From contig NZ_CP094469.1 in assembly GCF_023347295.1 (NCBI RefSeq), forward strand, positions 434,001 through 498,000: 64,000 nt of DNA, given 5' to 3'. The notes beneath the pieces were generated by a model. The model did no database searches. It worked only from the letters and a program-made list of their open reading frames with translations, and was not told the DNA's origin. The translations under genes were made by a program, and so were the position numbers. Source of the DNA: Faecalibacterium sp. I3-3-33 (lineage in GTDB: Bacteria; Bacillota; Clostridia; Oscillospirales; Ruminococcaceae). Below, piece by piece: positions 1 to 8,117 of the stretch (position 1 is the first letter of the stretch; each line of letters begins with the position of its first letter).

Positions 1-103
1 CGATAACGTGGGCGGGCAGCTGCTCTTCCTTCTCAATATGGCTGAGCTCCAGCAGCGGGGTGTGACCGATCAACTGATCTGCGGCGGTATAGATCTTGCT
101 CAT
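1..103 (-). CDS. cysK: Cysteine synthase A, N-terminal part (cut by window edge)
   Basis: The 34 visible residues begin MSKIYTAADQLIGHTPLLEL, which is the characteristic start of O-acetylserine sulfhydrylase: a fold-type II PLP enzyme that makes cysteine from O-acetylserine and sulfide in the cytoplasm. The start codon follows a GAGGGAC ribosome site. The PLP lysine and the rest of the protein lie beyond the window. The gene is divergent from an Rrf2 regulator and has a consensus promoter with a dyad just downstream of the -10 box, so cysteine-responsive control by that neighbour is likely. The family call is firm from the N-terminus alone; the exact paralogue (CysK or CysM type) is not. Confidence 0.9.
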   Translation of the reverse strand, partial: MSKIYTAADQLIGHTPLLELSHIEKEEQLPAHVI

Positions 104-191
104 AATACTTGTCCCTCTTTCTGATATCGTTACGGGGTGCATAGCCCTGTCTTGTGCCGGTGTGCCCGGCTGCGATTCCCTCTAAACCTTT

Positions 192-214
192 AAACCAACA
201 TTGTTTGTGGGTTT
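192..214. promoter_or_regulatory. Probable Rrf2-type operator in the cysK leader
   Basis: A 23-bp dyad: half-sites AAACCAACA (192-200) and TGTGGGTTT (206-214) are inverted repeats with one mismatch around a 5-bp centre. It lies directly downstream of the cysK -10 box, where a bound protein would block transcription. Its length and position fit an Rrf2-family operator, and the Rrf2 gene is the divergent neighbour. The regulator-site pairing is inferred. Confidence 0.55.
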
Positions 215-220
215 GATGGC

Positions 221-249
221 ATTATAGCCCTGTTTTCTCTGCTTGTCAA
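221..249 (-). promoter_or_regulatory. cysK promoter (sigma-A consensus)
   Basis: Read on the minus strand this is TTGACA (249-244), a 17-bp spacer, then TATAAT (226-221). Both hexamers match the sigma-A consensus perfectly, so without repression the promoter should be strong. Confidence 0.85.
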
Positions 250-272
250 GGGGTTTTTGAAAAAATGTGGGA

Positions 273-301
273 TTGAAAAGTGATTTACCCTGTTGTATAA
301 T
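273..301 (+). promoter_or_regulatory. Promoter of the Rrf2 regulator
   Basis: TTGAAA (273-278), 17 bp, TATAAT (296-301). A second TATAAT at 306-311 may be an alternative -10. The start codon at 340 has a GGAAGGAAG ribosome site. Confidence 0.75.
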
Positions 302-339
302 GGGTTATAATAAAATTTAACCGGAAGGAAGTACGGATC

Positions 340-771
340 ATGATCGTTTCGACCAAAGGACGCTATGCGCTGCGGGTGATGATCGACCTCGCGGAGCATC
401 AGTCTGAAAAATATGTTCCCTTAAAGGAAGTTGCCGCCCGGCAGGAGATTTCGGAAAAGTATCTGGAGAACATCCTCAAGGTGCTGGTGCAGAACGGATT
501 TCTGGAGGGGCTGCGCGGCAAGGGCGGCGGCTACCGGCTGACCCGCAGCCCGGATCAGTACACGGTAAGCGAGATCCTGATGCTCACCGAGGGCAGTCTT
601 GCCCCGGTAAGCTGCCTGACCCCCGGCGCTTCTGCCTGCGCCCGGATGGCCAACTGCCGCACCTACGAGATGTGGAAGGGACTCAACGACCTGATCTCGG
701 ACTACTTCGGCAAGATCACACTGGCAGACCTTGCCCTGCCGGATCAGGCCGGCAACGATTATGTGATCTGA
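340..771 (+). CDS. Rrf2-family transcriptional regulator (IscR/CymR type)
   Basis: 143 aa, the usual Rrf2 length. The N-terminal winged helix (about residues 1-65) has the family pattern STKGRYALRVMIDLA and, near residue 65, GKGGGYRL. Three cysteines at about residues 92-107 (CLTPGASAC then ARMANC) resemble the Fe-S ligand cluster of IscR, although the first spacing is wider than in IscR. Divergent placement from cysK suggests control of cysteine or Fe-S metabolism; in Bacillus the relative CymR works together with CysK. An Fe-S cluster is possible from the cysteines but cannot be proven here. Confidence 0.88.
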   Translation: MIVSTKGRYALRVMIDLAEHQSEKYVPLKEVAARQEISEKYLENILKVLVQNGFLEGLRGKGGGYRLTRSPDQYTVSEILMLTEGSLAPVSCLTPGASACARMANCRTYEMWKGLNDLISDYFGKITLADLALPDQAGNDYVI

Positions 772-777
772 ACTTTG

Positions 778-806
778 CGCACCGGAACTGCACCGGTGCG
801 TTTTTT
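778..806 (+). terminator. Terminator of the Rrf2 gene (copy 1 of a duplicated terminator)
   Basis: Stem CGCACCGG (778-785) and CCGGTGCG (793-800) with a 7-nt loop, then six T. An almost identical hairpin lies at 1638-1667. Confidence 0.85.
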
Positions 807-867
807 ATAGGAAGAACACTTGCAACCTTTTCGTTAAAATGATAAACTGTAAATGGAAGGTGATACG

Positions 868-1383
868 ATGATTTTTGAACCGTATATCGAATTGAAAGAC
901 GGAGATAAAATATCGGTCATCATTCGGATGATGCAGCGATCAGATGCAGAAAGAACGAAGAAAAAACCTGTCTGGCAGACAGACTGGACGAGCGAGTATA
1001 TTGAGACGTCCCTTTATGAAAAATATGCAGTGGAAACGGCAGACGGAGAACTGATTGCACTGGGAATGTATGAGGTGTTGGAAAGAGCTCTCGTTGTCCG
1101 GGTAGTTTATATGGAAAGCCAGCCGGAGAGCAATCCGACATTGGCAGGTGCAAAACGTAAGTACAGTGGAATTGGAAAACTGATGATCGCTTACGGCATA
1201 AAGCTGTCAATAGATCATGGTTTTGGCGGAGATGTGATACTGGAAGCAAAAACGGATGCGCTGGCCGCCCATTATCAGGATGACTTTGGCGGGATAGAAC
1301 TGCCTGCTTTTGATGGCGGCGCACCGCGATTTTTGATACAGGGTGAAGCGGCAAAGCACATTTTTTTCAGTTATTTGAAATGA
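868..1383 (+). CDS. GNAT-like N-acetyltransferase
   Basis: 171 aa. I take the ATG at 868 because GGAAGGTGA lies 5 bp upstream of it; the earlier ATG at 853 overlaps that ribosome site. The central part has the acetyl-CoA-binding pattern of GNAT folds (KYSGIGKLMIAYGI, about residues 101-114), followed by LEAKTDALAAHYQDDFG, which resembles the last GNAT strand and helix. The substrate is unknown. The gene is AT-richer than its neighbours and is followed 10 bp later by a small gene, with which it forms a two-gene unit. Together they lie between two copies of the same terminator, which suggests insertion or duplication. Confidence 0.6.
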   Translation: MIFEPYIELKDGDKISVIIRMMQRSDAERTKKKPVWQTDWTSEYIETSLYEKYAVETADGELIALGMYEVLERALVVRVVYMESQPESNPTLAGAKRKYSGIGKLMIAYGIKLSIDHGFGGDVILEAKTDALAAHYQDDFGGIELPAFDGGAPRFLIQGEAAKHIFFSYLK

Positions 1384-1393
1384 GGGATTGAGC

Positions 1394-1618
1394 ATGAAAG
1401 AAAACCTGTGCAGTGCTTATATGAAGGATGCGGGGAACGATAAGCAATATTATGAAATCTTTTTTGAGATGTGCCGCAAGTTCCGTATCGACTGGGCAAC
1501 GGCAGACGAAAAGGAAAAAGCGTTTATTACAGAAGTAACACGGGTGACCTACGAGCGCGAACGCGCTGCGCAGGAGGGCGTTTCACCTGAGAAGGTGCGT
1601 CCGGCGTTTTCGGCTTAA
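1394..1618 (+). CDS. Small hypothetical protein coupled to the GNAT-like gene
   Basis: 74 aa, start chosen at the ATG 6 bp after GAGGGA. It is charged and predicted mostly helical, without a signal peptide, membrane segment or recognised motif. The 10-bp gap from the acetyltransferase gene implies co-translation. I cannot assign a function. A toxin-antitoxin role was considered because some GNAT toxins have small partners, but this protein does not resemble the known ribbon-helix-helix antitoxins. Confidence 0.6.
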   Translation: MKENLCSAYMKDAGNDKQYYEIFFEMCRKFRIDWATADEKEKAFITEVTRVTYERERAAQEGVSPEKVRPAFSA

Positions 1619-1637
1619 TGAAAATATGATTTGCTTG

Positions 1638-1667
1638 CGCACCGGAATTGCACCGGTGCGTTTTTTT
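1638..1667 (+). terminator. Terminator (copy 2 of the duplicated terminator)
   Basis: Stem CGCACCGG (1638-1645) and CCGGTGCG (1653-1660), loop AATTGCA, then seven T. It differs from the hairpin at 778 by one loop base. Confidence 0.85.
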
Positions 1668-1714
1668 GTACAGTTCTGCGCAAAAGGTGTAGAACTTCTT
1701 GGCAAGATTCACGG

Positions 1715-1743
1715 TTGATGGAGCGGGCAGTCCGCGGTATACT
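1715..1743 (+). promoter_or_regulatory. Promoter of lrgAB
   Basis: TTGATG (1715-1720), 17 bp, TATACT (1738-1743), about 80 bp upstream of lrgA. Confidence 0.65.
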
Positions 1744-1823
1744 GTTACCTTGTGTGAAGCAGAAAATTCCGGGCAAAAGCCCGTTGTCTGTACGTTTATA
1801 AGACCAGAAAGGGGAGTTCTGAC

Positions 1824-2201
1824 ACGAAGTATATTTTTCAGTTCGGGCGCATTCTCGCGTTCTGTTTTCTGGGCGAGGTGCTGCACGCGGTGCTGCCGCT
1901 GCCGGTGCCTGCCAGCGTGTACGGTCTGGTGCTGCTGCTGGCAGCCATGATCACCGGTGTTGTAAAGCTGGAGCAGGTCAAGGAGACCGGCACCTACCTG
2001 ACCGGTATTTTTCCGCTACTGTTCGTGCCCGCCGCTGCGGGCATCATGGAGCTGTGGGCAGAGATGGGGCAGCTGCTGCTGCCCATCCTGATCGCCATTC
2101 TGCCGGTGACGGTGCTGGTGATGGCGGCCGCAGGCCGCACCACGCAGGCGCTGACCGCCCGCAGCAAAAAGGAGGCTGAACATGACGGAACTGCTGAATG
2201 A
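1824..2201 (+). CDS. lrgA: LrgA/CidA-family membrane protein with an ACG start
   Basis: The reading frame gives (M)KYIFQFGRILAFCFLGEV and then PLPVPASVYGLVLLL, the conserved start of LrgA/CidA holin-like proteins. These are small proteins with four membrane spans that work with LrgB in murein hydrolase control or metabolite export. The codon at the expected start, 7 bp after AGGGGAG, is ACG rather than ATG, GTG or TTG. The first ordinary start in frame is the GTG at 1878, which would delete the first membrane segment. Either ACG is used at low efficiency or a single T-to-C change has weakened the gene. Length from ACG is 125 aa, normal for the family. The end overlaps lrgB by 20 bp. Confidence 0.75.
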   Translation, partial: TKYIFQFGRILAFCFLGEVLHAVLPLPVPASVYGLVLLLAAMITGVVKLEQVKETGTYLTGIFPLLFVPAAAGIMELWAEMGQLLLPILIAILPVTVLVMAAAGRTTQALTARSKKEAEHDGTAE

Positions 2202-2889
2202 TTTTCTGACCGGCTCGGCGGCATGGGGCGTGCTGCTTACGCTGGCAGCCTTTGGGCTGGGTGTGCTCATCAACCGGGTGACCGGCAAGGCCATCTTTAA
2301 CCCGCTGCTGCTGGGCAGTATTTTCGTCATCGTTTTTCTGTCGGTGTGCAATATCCCCTATGGGGACTACAAGACCAGCGCAACACCGGTAAGCTATCTG
2401 CTGCTGCCCGCCACGGTGGCGCTGGCCATCCCACTGTATGAAAAGCTGGATCTGCTCAAAAAGAACGCGCCCGCCATCATCGCGGGCATTTCGGTGGGCA
2501 CGCTGGTCAGTCTGGGCAGCGCCTTTGCGCTGGCGCTGGCAATGGACCTGACCAAGGAGCAGTACGCTACTCTGCTGCCGAAGTCGGTGACTACTGCCAT
2601 CAGCATGGACGTGGCCGCAGAGCTGGGCGGCATTGCCGCCCTGACCGGTGCCATCGTCATCGTCACCGGCATCGTGGGCGCACTGCTGGCCGAGACCGTG
2701 TGCAAGGTGTTCCACATCACCGACCCCATCGCCAAGGGCGTGGGTCTTGGCACGGCAGCCCATGCCGTGGGTACCAGCAAGGCGCTGCAGATGGGCGAGG
2801 TGGAAGGTGCCATGAGCGGCCTTTCCATTGCCGTAGCCGGTGTGCTGACCGCCGTGCTCTGCCCGGTGTTCGTGGGCTTTGTCCACTAA
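2182..2889 (+). CDS. lrgB: LrgB/CidB-family membrane protein
   Basis: 235 aa with about six or seven hydrophobic segments. It contains the LrgB hallmarks FNPLLLGS near the N-terminus and LLPKSVTTAIS followed by GLGTAAHAVGTSKA in the second half. The family is the partner of LrgA and is related to plastid glycolate/glycerate transporters, so export of small organic acids is as plausible as autolysis control. The ATG follows AAAAAGGAGG inside the end of lrgA, so the two are translationally coupled. Confidence 0.92.
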   Translation: MTELLNDFLTGSAAWGVLLTLAAFGLGVLINRVTGKAIFNPLLLGSIFVIVFLSVCNIPYGDYKTSATPVSYLLLPATVALAIPLYEKLDLLKKNAPAIIAGISVGTLVSLGSAFALALAMDLTKEQYATLLPKSVTTAISMDVAAELGGIAALTGAIVIVTGIVGALLAETVCKVFHITDPIAKGVGLGTAAHAVGTSKALQMGEVEGAMSGLSIAVAGVLTAVLCPVFVGFVH

Positions 2890-2914
2890 AACCGAGTGCA
2901 AATCTAAAGATACA

Positions 2915-2955
2915 GAAACACCCCCGGCAACCGCAACGGCTGCCGGGGGTGTTTC
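2915..2955 (+). terminator. Terminator after lrgB
   Basis: A perfect 15-bp stem (2915-2929 with 2941-2955) around an 11-nt loop. The outer A/T pairs supply a short U tract. The 213 bp from here to the next gene show no convincing coding sequence. Confidence 0.7.
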
Positions 2956-3168
2956 TCTGTGGGGGGAAAACAAAAAAGAGGTGAAAAGAAGAATGGTTAG
3001 TAAATATCAGTTTTATGCGGCCTTTGCCGGGGCAAAGACCACGGCCTTCTTCTGCCGCGCCTGCATGGAGCGGACGATGCAGCTCAGGGATGATGTTGCG
3101 GTGGGCCTGCGGCAGAATGATGTACAGCAGTACCTCTGCAGTCAGCTAGCAGCGGCGGGGGACAGTGC

Positions 3169-3426
3169 TCACTTTTTGAAAAAAGAGAACAGCCCCTTCT
3201 TTTCATACGGTGCACTGTGGATGGTGCCCACATGGTATCCGGTGGCTTCGATGGCGGCGCGGAGCGCGTTTTCGTCCAGCGGTTCCTTGGAAAGGATCAC
3301 GGTCTTGCCCTTGGCATGAGAGGACGAGACCTTCTCCACAGGGAACGCATTGCGCACGGCGTCATTGATATGGGCTTCGCACATGGAACACGCCATGCCG
3401 TCTACTTCTACGGTCGTCTGGATCAT
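3169..3426 (-). CDS. Heavy-metal-associated (HMA) domain protein, copper-chaperone like
   Basis: 85 aa. Residues 1-68 form one HMA fold with the metal motif MACSMCEAH, in which the CxxC binds Cu(I) or a similar soft metal. The pattern TVEVDGM before it and AAIEATGYHVG at the end of the domain are typical of CopZ and of ATPase metal-binding domains. The tail (KKGLFSFFKK) is basic. No metal ATPase adjoins it here, so its partner is unknown; the adjacent AraC gene, also on the minus strand, is not an obvious one. The upstream leader has GAAGG 9 bp before the ATG. Confidence 0.85.
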   Translation of the reverse strand: MIQTTVEVDGMACSMCEAHINDAVRNAFPVEKVSSSHAKGKTVILSKEPLDENALRAAIEATGYHVGTIHSAPYEKKGLFSFFKK

Positions 3427-3546
3427 TTTTATACCTTCTTTCAGGAATATCTTATAAATAACAGTTTGAACTAACTAACTTTTCACTCCGGGAAAAGCCG
3501 CTGCCCACATCATACGCCATACAGCCGCAGCTGTCAAGCACCTTGT

Positions 3547-4404
3547 TTATTTTTTCCGGTAGTCCCGGGGGGTCATACCAAAATGCGCCTTGAACGCCCG
3601 GTTAAAATAGGAGAGGTTCTCAAACCCGCACCGGGAGGCGATGGTCAGCACGGTCTCGTCCGTGGTTTGCAGCGCCTCGGCGGCGGTGTTCAGCCGGTAC
3701 TCGTTCAGAAAGGCGATAAAGCTCTGCCCGGTCATCTGCCGGAACCAGCGCATAAAATGGCTGGCGCTGAAGGAGCAGACTCCGGCGGCATCGGCCACCC
3801 GGAGCGGCTCGGCATAATGCGCCGAAAGCCATTGCAGCACCGCTTTCAGCCGCTGGGTGTCGGCAGTTTCGGTGGGGAGACACTGCCTGCCCTGCGCAAT
3901 GAGCAGGGCAAGAAAGCGCAGCAGCGCCCCTTTTACCAGCAGCTCGTAGCCGGGGCGCTTGGCGCGGTTGGCATCCTCCAGCTCCCGCAGGCAGGCGGCG
4001 GCTTGCAGATAGCACAAATCGTTCGGGGTCAGCCGCACCGGCAGCAAAAGCCGCCCGCTTTGCAGCGGCAGCAGATATTTCTCGGCGCAAAGGTCCTCTG
4101 CGCCGCCCAGCAGCTCCGGCTCAAAGATGATGTTTTCGTATTCCATGCGCTGCCCCTCTGCCTGCCGCAGTGCGTGGAGCGTGCCCGGGGCAAAAATAAA
4201 GATATCCCCCCGGTAGGCCGGGTAGGTCACAGCGCCCACCTGTACCAGCCCCATGCCCTGCTTGACAAAGACCAGCTCCATGCTCTCGTGCCAGTGCAGT
4301 GCTACCTGCTGAAAATCCCCCGGAATGGTGCAGGGGTACAAATTGAACGGAAAGCGCACGGCACCGTGCTGTTTAGTCTCCTGCAAAGAAGCCTGATTTT
4401 GCAT
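3547..4404 (-). CDS. AraC-family transcriptional regulator
   Basis: 285 aa. The N-terminal half is a cupin-like sensor (HWHESMELVFV, then GDIFIFAPGTLHAL, about residues 38-80). The C-terminal 100 residues hold the two AraC helix-turn-helix units, including FSASHFMRWFRQMTG and the signature FENLSYFNRAFKAHFGMTP. Such proteins usually sense a sugar or metabolite and activate a nearby operon. The adjacent divergent gene is glycogen phosphorylase, so control of glycogen or polysaccharide use is a reasonable guess but is not shown. Confidence 0.9.
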   Translation of the reverse strand: MQNQASLQETKQHGAVRFPFNLYPCTIPGDFQQVALHWHESMELVFVKQGMGLVQVGAVTYPAYRGDIFIFAPGTLHALRQAEGQRMEYENIIFEPELLGGAEDLCAEKYLLPLQSGRLLLPVRLTPNDLCYLQAAACLRELEDANRAKRPGYELLVKGALLRFLALLIAQGRQCLPTETADTQRLKAVLQWLSAHYAEPLRVADAAGVCSFSASHFMRWFRQMTGQSFIAFLNEYRLNTAAEALQTTDETVLTIASRCGFENLSYFNRAFKAHFGMTPRDYRKK

Positions 4405-4516
4405 CGTCTCACCCCCTGATGATAGGATTGTACCACAGTTTGCACTCTTTAGGCAAGATTTTGAACGTTCTATGTGGTATATCTTGAAGTACAGATGTCA
4501 AACCTGTTTTCCGTAA

Positions 4517-4569
4517 GGTGTACCTGAAAACAAAGAAATAGACTGAATTTTCTACTTTTCAGATACACC
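4517..4569. repeat. Short inverted-repeat element A (MITE-like, 53 bp)
   Basis: Ends GGTGTACCTGAAAA (4517-4530) and TTTTCAGATACACC (4556-4569) are 14-bp inverted repeats with one mismatch. In reverse orientation both ends match the ends of the 160-bp element at 12577-12736, so this looks like an internally deleted copy. It sits directly in front of the glgP ribosome site and could affect that gene's 5' leader. Confidence 0.65.
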
Positions 4570-4590
4570 CTAGCAAAGGAGGATGCTTTT

Positions 4591-6852
4591 ATGAGCTTTA
4601 CCGAAACGTTACAGAGTATCACCGGCAAGCTGCTGGCAGACTGCACCGACCAGGAGCTGTATCTGGCACTGCTGGAACTTGTGCGGCAGAAGAGCGCCGA
4701 CCGCGTGCAGCCGGTCACCGGGCGCAAGCTGTACTATATCAGCGCCGAATTTCTCATTGGCAAGCTGCTGTCCAACAACCTCATCAATCTGGGGCTGTAC
4801 GATGAAGCCCGGTCTGCGCTGGCTGCTGCGGGAAAGCGCCTTTCCGATATTGAAGAGGTAGAGCCGGAGCCTTCTCTGGGCAACGGCGGCCTGGGCCGTC
4901 TGGCTGCCTGCTTCCTCGATTCACTGGCAACACTGAACCTGCCCGGTGACGGCGTGGGTCTGCGGTACCACTTCGGCCTGTTCCATCAGTCCTTTGAGGA
5001 CGGTGTGCAGAACGAAAAGCCCGACCCGTGGCTGACTGCCCACAGCTGGGCGGAAAAGACCGACACCACCTACCCGGTGGAGCTGGCCGGCAAGGAGTAC
5101 ACCGCCCGGCTGTACAAGCTGGCGGTCACCGGCTACGAGGGACGCACCAACACCCTGAACCTGTTCGACCTTGATACCATTGACGAGAGCATCGTCCATG
5201 ACGGTATTGCCTTCGACAAGACCGCGATTGATAAGAACCTGACCCTCTTCCTCTACCCGGACGATTCCGACGAGGCAGGCCGCCGTCTGCGGGTGTACCA
5301 GCAGTACCTGATGGTTTCTGCCGGTGCACAGCTCATTCTGGCTGAGTGCGCCGCCCGGGGCTGCAACTTCCATGATCTGGCGGACTACGCCGCTATCCAG
5401 ATCAACGACACCCACCCCAGCATGGTCATCCCGGAGTTGATCCGTTTGCTGGGCGAGCGCGGCATCGAATTTGAAGAGGCCGTGGAGATCGTCACCAAGA
5501 CCTGCGCCTACACCAACCACACCATTCTGGCCGAAGCACTGGAAAAGTGGCCCCGCGCCTATCTGGATGCCGTGGTGCCGCAGCTGATGCCCATCATTGA
5601 AAAGCTGGATGCGCTGGCACGCACCCGCACCGAGGACGAGAGCCTTGCCATCATCGACAAGGACGACCGGGTGCACATGGCACACATGGACATCCACTTC
5701 ACCCACTCCACCAACGGCGTGGCGGCACTGCACACCGAAATTTTGAAAAATTCCGAGCTGCACGGCTTCTACGAGCTGTACCCGGAAAAGTTCAACAACA
5801 AGACCAACGGCATCACCTTCCGCCGCTGGCTGCTGGAATGTGACCCGCGCCTGACCGCTACGCTGGAAAAGCACATCGGCTCCGGTTTCTGCAAGGACGC
5901 CGCCGAACTGGAAAAGCTGCTGGCCTTTGCCGACGACGAAACGGTGCTGAACGAGTTGACCGCCGTGAAAAAGGCCAACAAGGAAGCGCTGGCCGACTGG
6001 CTGCTGCACACCCAGAAGGTGCGCGTGAACACCGATGCAGTGTTCGATATCCAGTCCAAGCGTCTGCATGAGTATAAGCGCCAGCAGCTCAACCTGCTGT
6101 ACCTCATCCACCAGTACTACGAGATCAAGGCAGGACACCTGCCCGCTGCTCCGCTGGTGAGCATCTTCGGTGCCAAAGCCGCTCCCGCCTATACCATTGC
6201 AAAAGACATCATCCATGCGCTGCTGACCCTCTCCAAGGTCATCGCCGCAGACCCGGAGGTGTCCAAGTGGCTGCAGGTGGTGTTCGTGGAGAATTACAAC
6301 GTCACCGCCGCCGAAAAGCTGATCCCGGCCTGCGACCTGTCCGAGCAGATCAGCCTTGCCTCCAAGGAGGCCTCCGGCACCGGCAACATGAAGTTTATGC
6401 TGAACGGCGCGCTGACGCTGGGCACCATGGATGGTGCCAACGTGGAGATCAGCCAGCAGGTGGGGGAAGAGAACATCTATATCTTCGGCCAGACCTCCGA
6501 TCAGGTCATCCACCGCTACGCCGTGGGCGATTACGACCCCGCCCAGTGGGTGGAGGGCGATGCCAACATCCGCCGCGCCATCAGCTTCCTGACCGGGCCG
6601 GAGATGCTGGCCGCCGGTCATGCCGAAAACCTGACCCGCCTGCATGACGAGCTGATCCACAAGGACTGGTTCCAGACCCTGCCGGACTTCAACGCCTACA
6701 TTGTGCGCAAAGGGCAGGCGCTCAGCGATTACGCCTGCGACCCCATGGGCTGGCGGCGCAAGTGCCTTGTGAACATTGCCAAGGCGGGCATGTTCTCCTC
6801 TGACCGCACCATTGCCGAGTACGACCGCGACATCTGGCATCTGGGCAAGTAA
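4591..6852 (+). CDS. glgP: Glycogen/alpha-glucan phosphorylase
   Basis: 753 aa, a GT35 phosphorylase that releases glucose-1-phosphate from alpha-1,4-glucan in the cytoplasm using PLP. Visible marks: [10 protein letters not shown] near residue 48, [16 protein letters not shown] near residue 92, [10 protein letters not shown] in the middle, and the PLP lysine in [14 protein letters not shown] (about residue 601). Start is the ATG after AAAGGAGGATG. It is shorter than the roughly 800-840 residues of many family members, mostly at the N-terminus, as in other Firmicutes phosphorylases. It is transcribed alone and ends at a terminator. Confidence 0.95.
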   Translation: MSFTETLQSITGKLLADCTDQELYLALLELVRQKSADRVQPVTGRKLYYISAEFLIGKLLSNNLINLGLYDEARSALAAAGKRLSDIEEVEPEPSLGNGGLGRLAACFLDSLATLNLPGDGVGLRYHFGLFHQSFEDGVQNEKPDPWLTAHSWAEKTDTTYPVELAGKEYTARLYKLAVTGYEGRTNTLNLFDLDTIDESIVHDGIAFDKTAIDKNLTLFLYPDDSDEAGRRLRVYQQYLMVSAGAQLILAECAARGCNFHDLADYAAIQINDTHPSMVIPELIRLLGERGIEFEEAVEIVTKTCAYTNHTILAEALEKWPRAYLDAVVPQLMPIIEKLDALARTRTEDESLAIIDKDDRVHMAHMDIHFTHSTNGVAALHTEILKNSELHGFYELYPEKFNNKTNGITFRRWLLECDPRLTATLEKHIGSGFCKDAAELEKLLAFADDETVLNELTAVKKANKEALADWLLHTQKVRVNTDAVFDIQSKRLHEYKRQQLNLLYLIHQYYEIKAGHLPAAPLVSIFGAKAAPAYTIAKDIIHALLTLSKVIAADPEVSKWLQVVFVENYNVTAAEKLIPACDLSEQISLASKEASGTGNMKFMLNGALTLGTMDGANVEISQQVGEENIYIFGQTSDQVIHRYAVGDYDPAQWVEGDANIRRAISFLTGPEMLAAGHAENLTRLHDELIHKDWFQTLPDFNAYIVRKGQALSDYACDPMGWRRKCLVNIAKAGMFSSDRTIAEYDRDIWHLGK

Positions 6853-6891
6853 GCGTTCCTTAAACCGCGTTTCTCCTTTATTTTCTCATAG

Positions 6892-6923
6892 GCTGCTGCA
6901 CAAAGCTGTGCGGCAGCTTTTTT
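6892..6923 (+). terminator. Terminator after glgP
   Basis: GCTGCTGCACA (6892-6902) pairs with TGTGCGGCAGC (6907-6917) with one mismatch, followed by a T run. Confidence 0.8.
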
Positions 6924-6940
6924 CTTTCCGCACCAACAAG

Positions 6941-6972
6941 AAACGCCGCTGCACAGCTGTGCAGCGGCGTTT
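6941..6972 (-). terminator. Palindromic terminator shared by the convergent tat operon
   Basis: A perfect 32-bp palindrome with AAACGCC at one end and GGCGTTT at the other, placed between convergent glgP and tatC. The terminal A/T runs allow function on either strand. Confidence 0.65.
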
Positions 6973-7006
6973 GATTCAGTTGATGAAAACCGGAACGGAA
7001 GCGGGA

Positions 7007-7816
7007 TCAGTCCTTGCTCTCCGCTTCTTCCTCTTCTTCGTCCTCGTCATCCTCGTCCGTATCGTGCGGCTTGTAGAAGATGCCGCTCAGGAAGATGCTG
7101 ACAAAGTACAGCAGCACCATGGGGAGTGCCACCATGCACTGGGACACGATGTCCGGCGGGGTGACCACGGCAGCGATGAAGAAGATGACCACGATGGCTA
7201 CGCCGCGCACCTGCTTGAGGATCTGCGGGTTGATGATGCCCATCTTGGAAAGGATGATGGTGATCAGCGGCATCTCAAATACACAGCCAAAGATGATGAA
7301 CATGGTCAGGCAGAGGTTGACGTAGCTCTCAATACTGGTCGTGGTCTGGATGTACTCTGCACCTTCGATGCCGGTGCTGAGGAACCGCAGCATGAACGGC
7401 ATCATGAGCTTATAGGCAAACAGCACGCCCACGCAGAACAAAATCAGACCCAGCAGCATGACCAGCTTGAAAAAGGTGCTCTCGCTCTTTTTCAGGCCCG
7501 GCTTTGCAAAGGCGTAGATGTTGTAAAAGGCCACAGGCACCGTTACCACCACACCGGCCAGAATGGACACCCGGAAATACTGCATCAGTTTTTCCTGCGG
7601 GGCAATGGACACGAACTGGTAATAGTCGCGGCCCATGGCGGTAAGCAGATCGATCAGACGGTCTGCATACGCCAGCGAGACCACCACGCCCACCACAAAC
7701 ACCACCGCGCAGATGATGAGCCGGTTCCGCAGTTCTTTCAGATGGCCGGTCAGCGTCATGCTGCCGTCCTCTGCCATGACTTCGGCTTTCTTTTTGCGCT
7801 TTTTGTTTGTAGCCAC
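7007..7816 (-). CDS. tatC: Sec-independent protein translocase TatC
   Basis: 269 aa with six membrane segments. It is the polytopic receptor for twin-arginine signal peptides. Family marks include HLKELRNRL before the first span, FAKPGLKKSES in the first periplasmic/cytoplasmic loop region, and TPPDIVSQ near the fifth span. The C-terminal tail is unusually acidic (a run of Asp/Glu after residue 250). It is the last gene of a tatB-tatA-tatC operon, 2 bp after tatA. Confidence 0.95.
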   Translation of the reverse strand: MATNKKRKKKAEVMAEDGSMTLTGHLKELRNRLIICAVVFVVGVVVSLAYADRLIDLLTAMGRDYYQFVSIAPQEKLMQYFRVSILAGVVVTVPVAFYNIYAFAKPGLKKSESTFFKLVMLLGLILFCVGVLFAYKLMMPFMLRFLSTGIEGAEYIQTTTSIESYVNLCLTMFIIFGCVFEMPLITIILSKMGIINPQILKQVRGVAIVVIFFIAAVVTPPDIVSQCMVALPMVLLYFVSIFLSGIFYKPHDTDEDDEDEEEEEAESKD

Positions 7817-7818
7817 AA

Positions 7819-8016
7819 TTACTCCTCGTCTTCGTCCTTCTTATCAGCCTTCTTCACGGTCTCCTCGGACTGCTCGGCGTCCTCGTCCTCCATGCCCTTC
7901 TTGAAGCCATTGATGGTCTTGCCGAACATCTTGCCCAGCTTCGGCAGGTTCTTGGGTCCAAAGATCAGCAGAACGACAACCAGAATGATCAGCAGCTCAT
8001 TAGTACCAATACGCAT
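7819..8016 (-). CDS. tatA: Twin-arginine translocase TatA/E-type subunit
   Basis: 65 aa. The start at 8016 follows AAAAAGGAG. One N-terminal membrane span leads into FGPKNLPKLGKMFGK, the TatA hinge and amphipathic helix, then a charged tail. TatA oligomers form the pore for folded cofactor proteins. The presence of tatC downstream confirms the assignment. Confidence 0.9.
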   Translation of the reverse strand: MRIGTNELLIILVVVLLIFGPKNLPKLGKMFGKTINGFKKGMEDEDAEQSEETVKKADKKDEDEE

Positions 8017-8117
8017 AATAAAGTTCTCCTTTTTCTTGCCGCGCCGCGTGGCGGGCGTATTACAAAATGTATCTGGCAACCGCGGGCGCGGGTGCATCCA
8101 TCAATAAGTAGGGGCGC

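Noticed and set aside
2044..2973. 309-codon open frame opposite lrgAB
   Set aside because: His/Gln/Gly-rich shadow of two well-identified membrane protein genes.
2993..3319. Open frame beginning MVSKYQFYAAF with a GAGGTG upstream
   Set aside because: It runs into the antisense of the HMA gene, and the second half is a clear shadow. The first 60 residues match no family I know.
4921..6840. 639-codon open frame on the minus strand opposite glgP
   Set aside because: Shadow of a GC-rich gene. The plus strand encodes a complete phosphorylase and the minus frame is rich in Gly/Val/Gln/His without domains.
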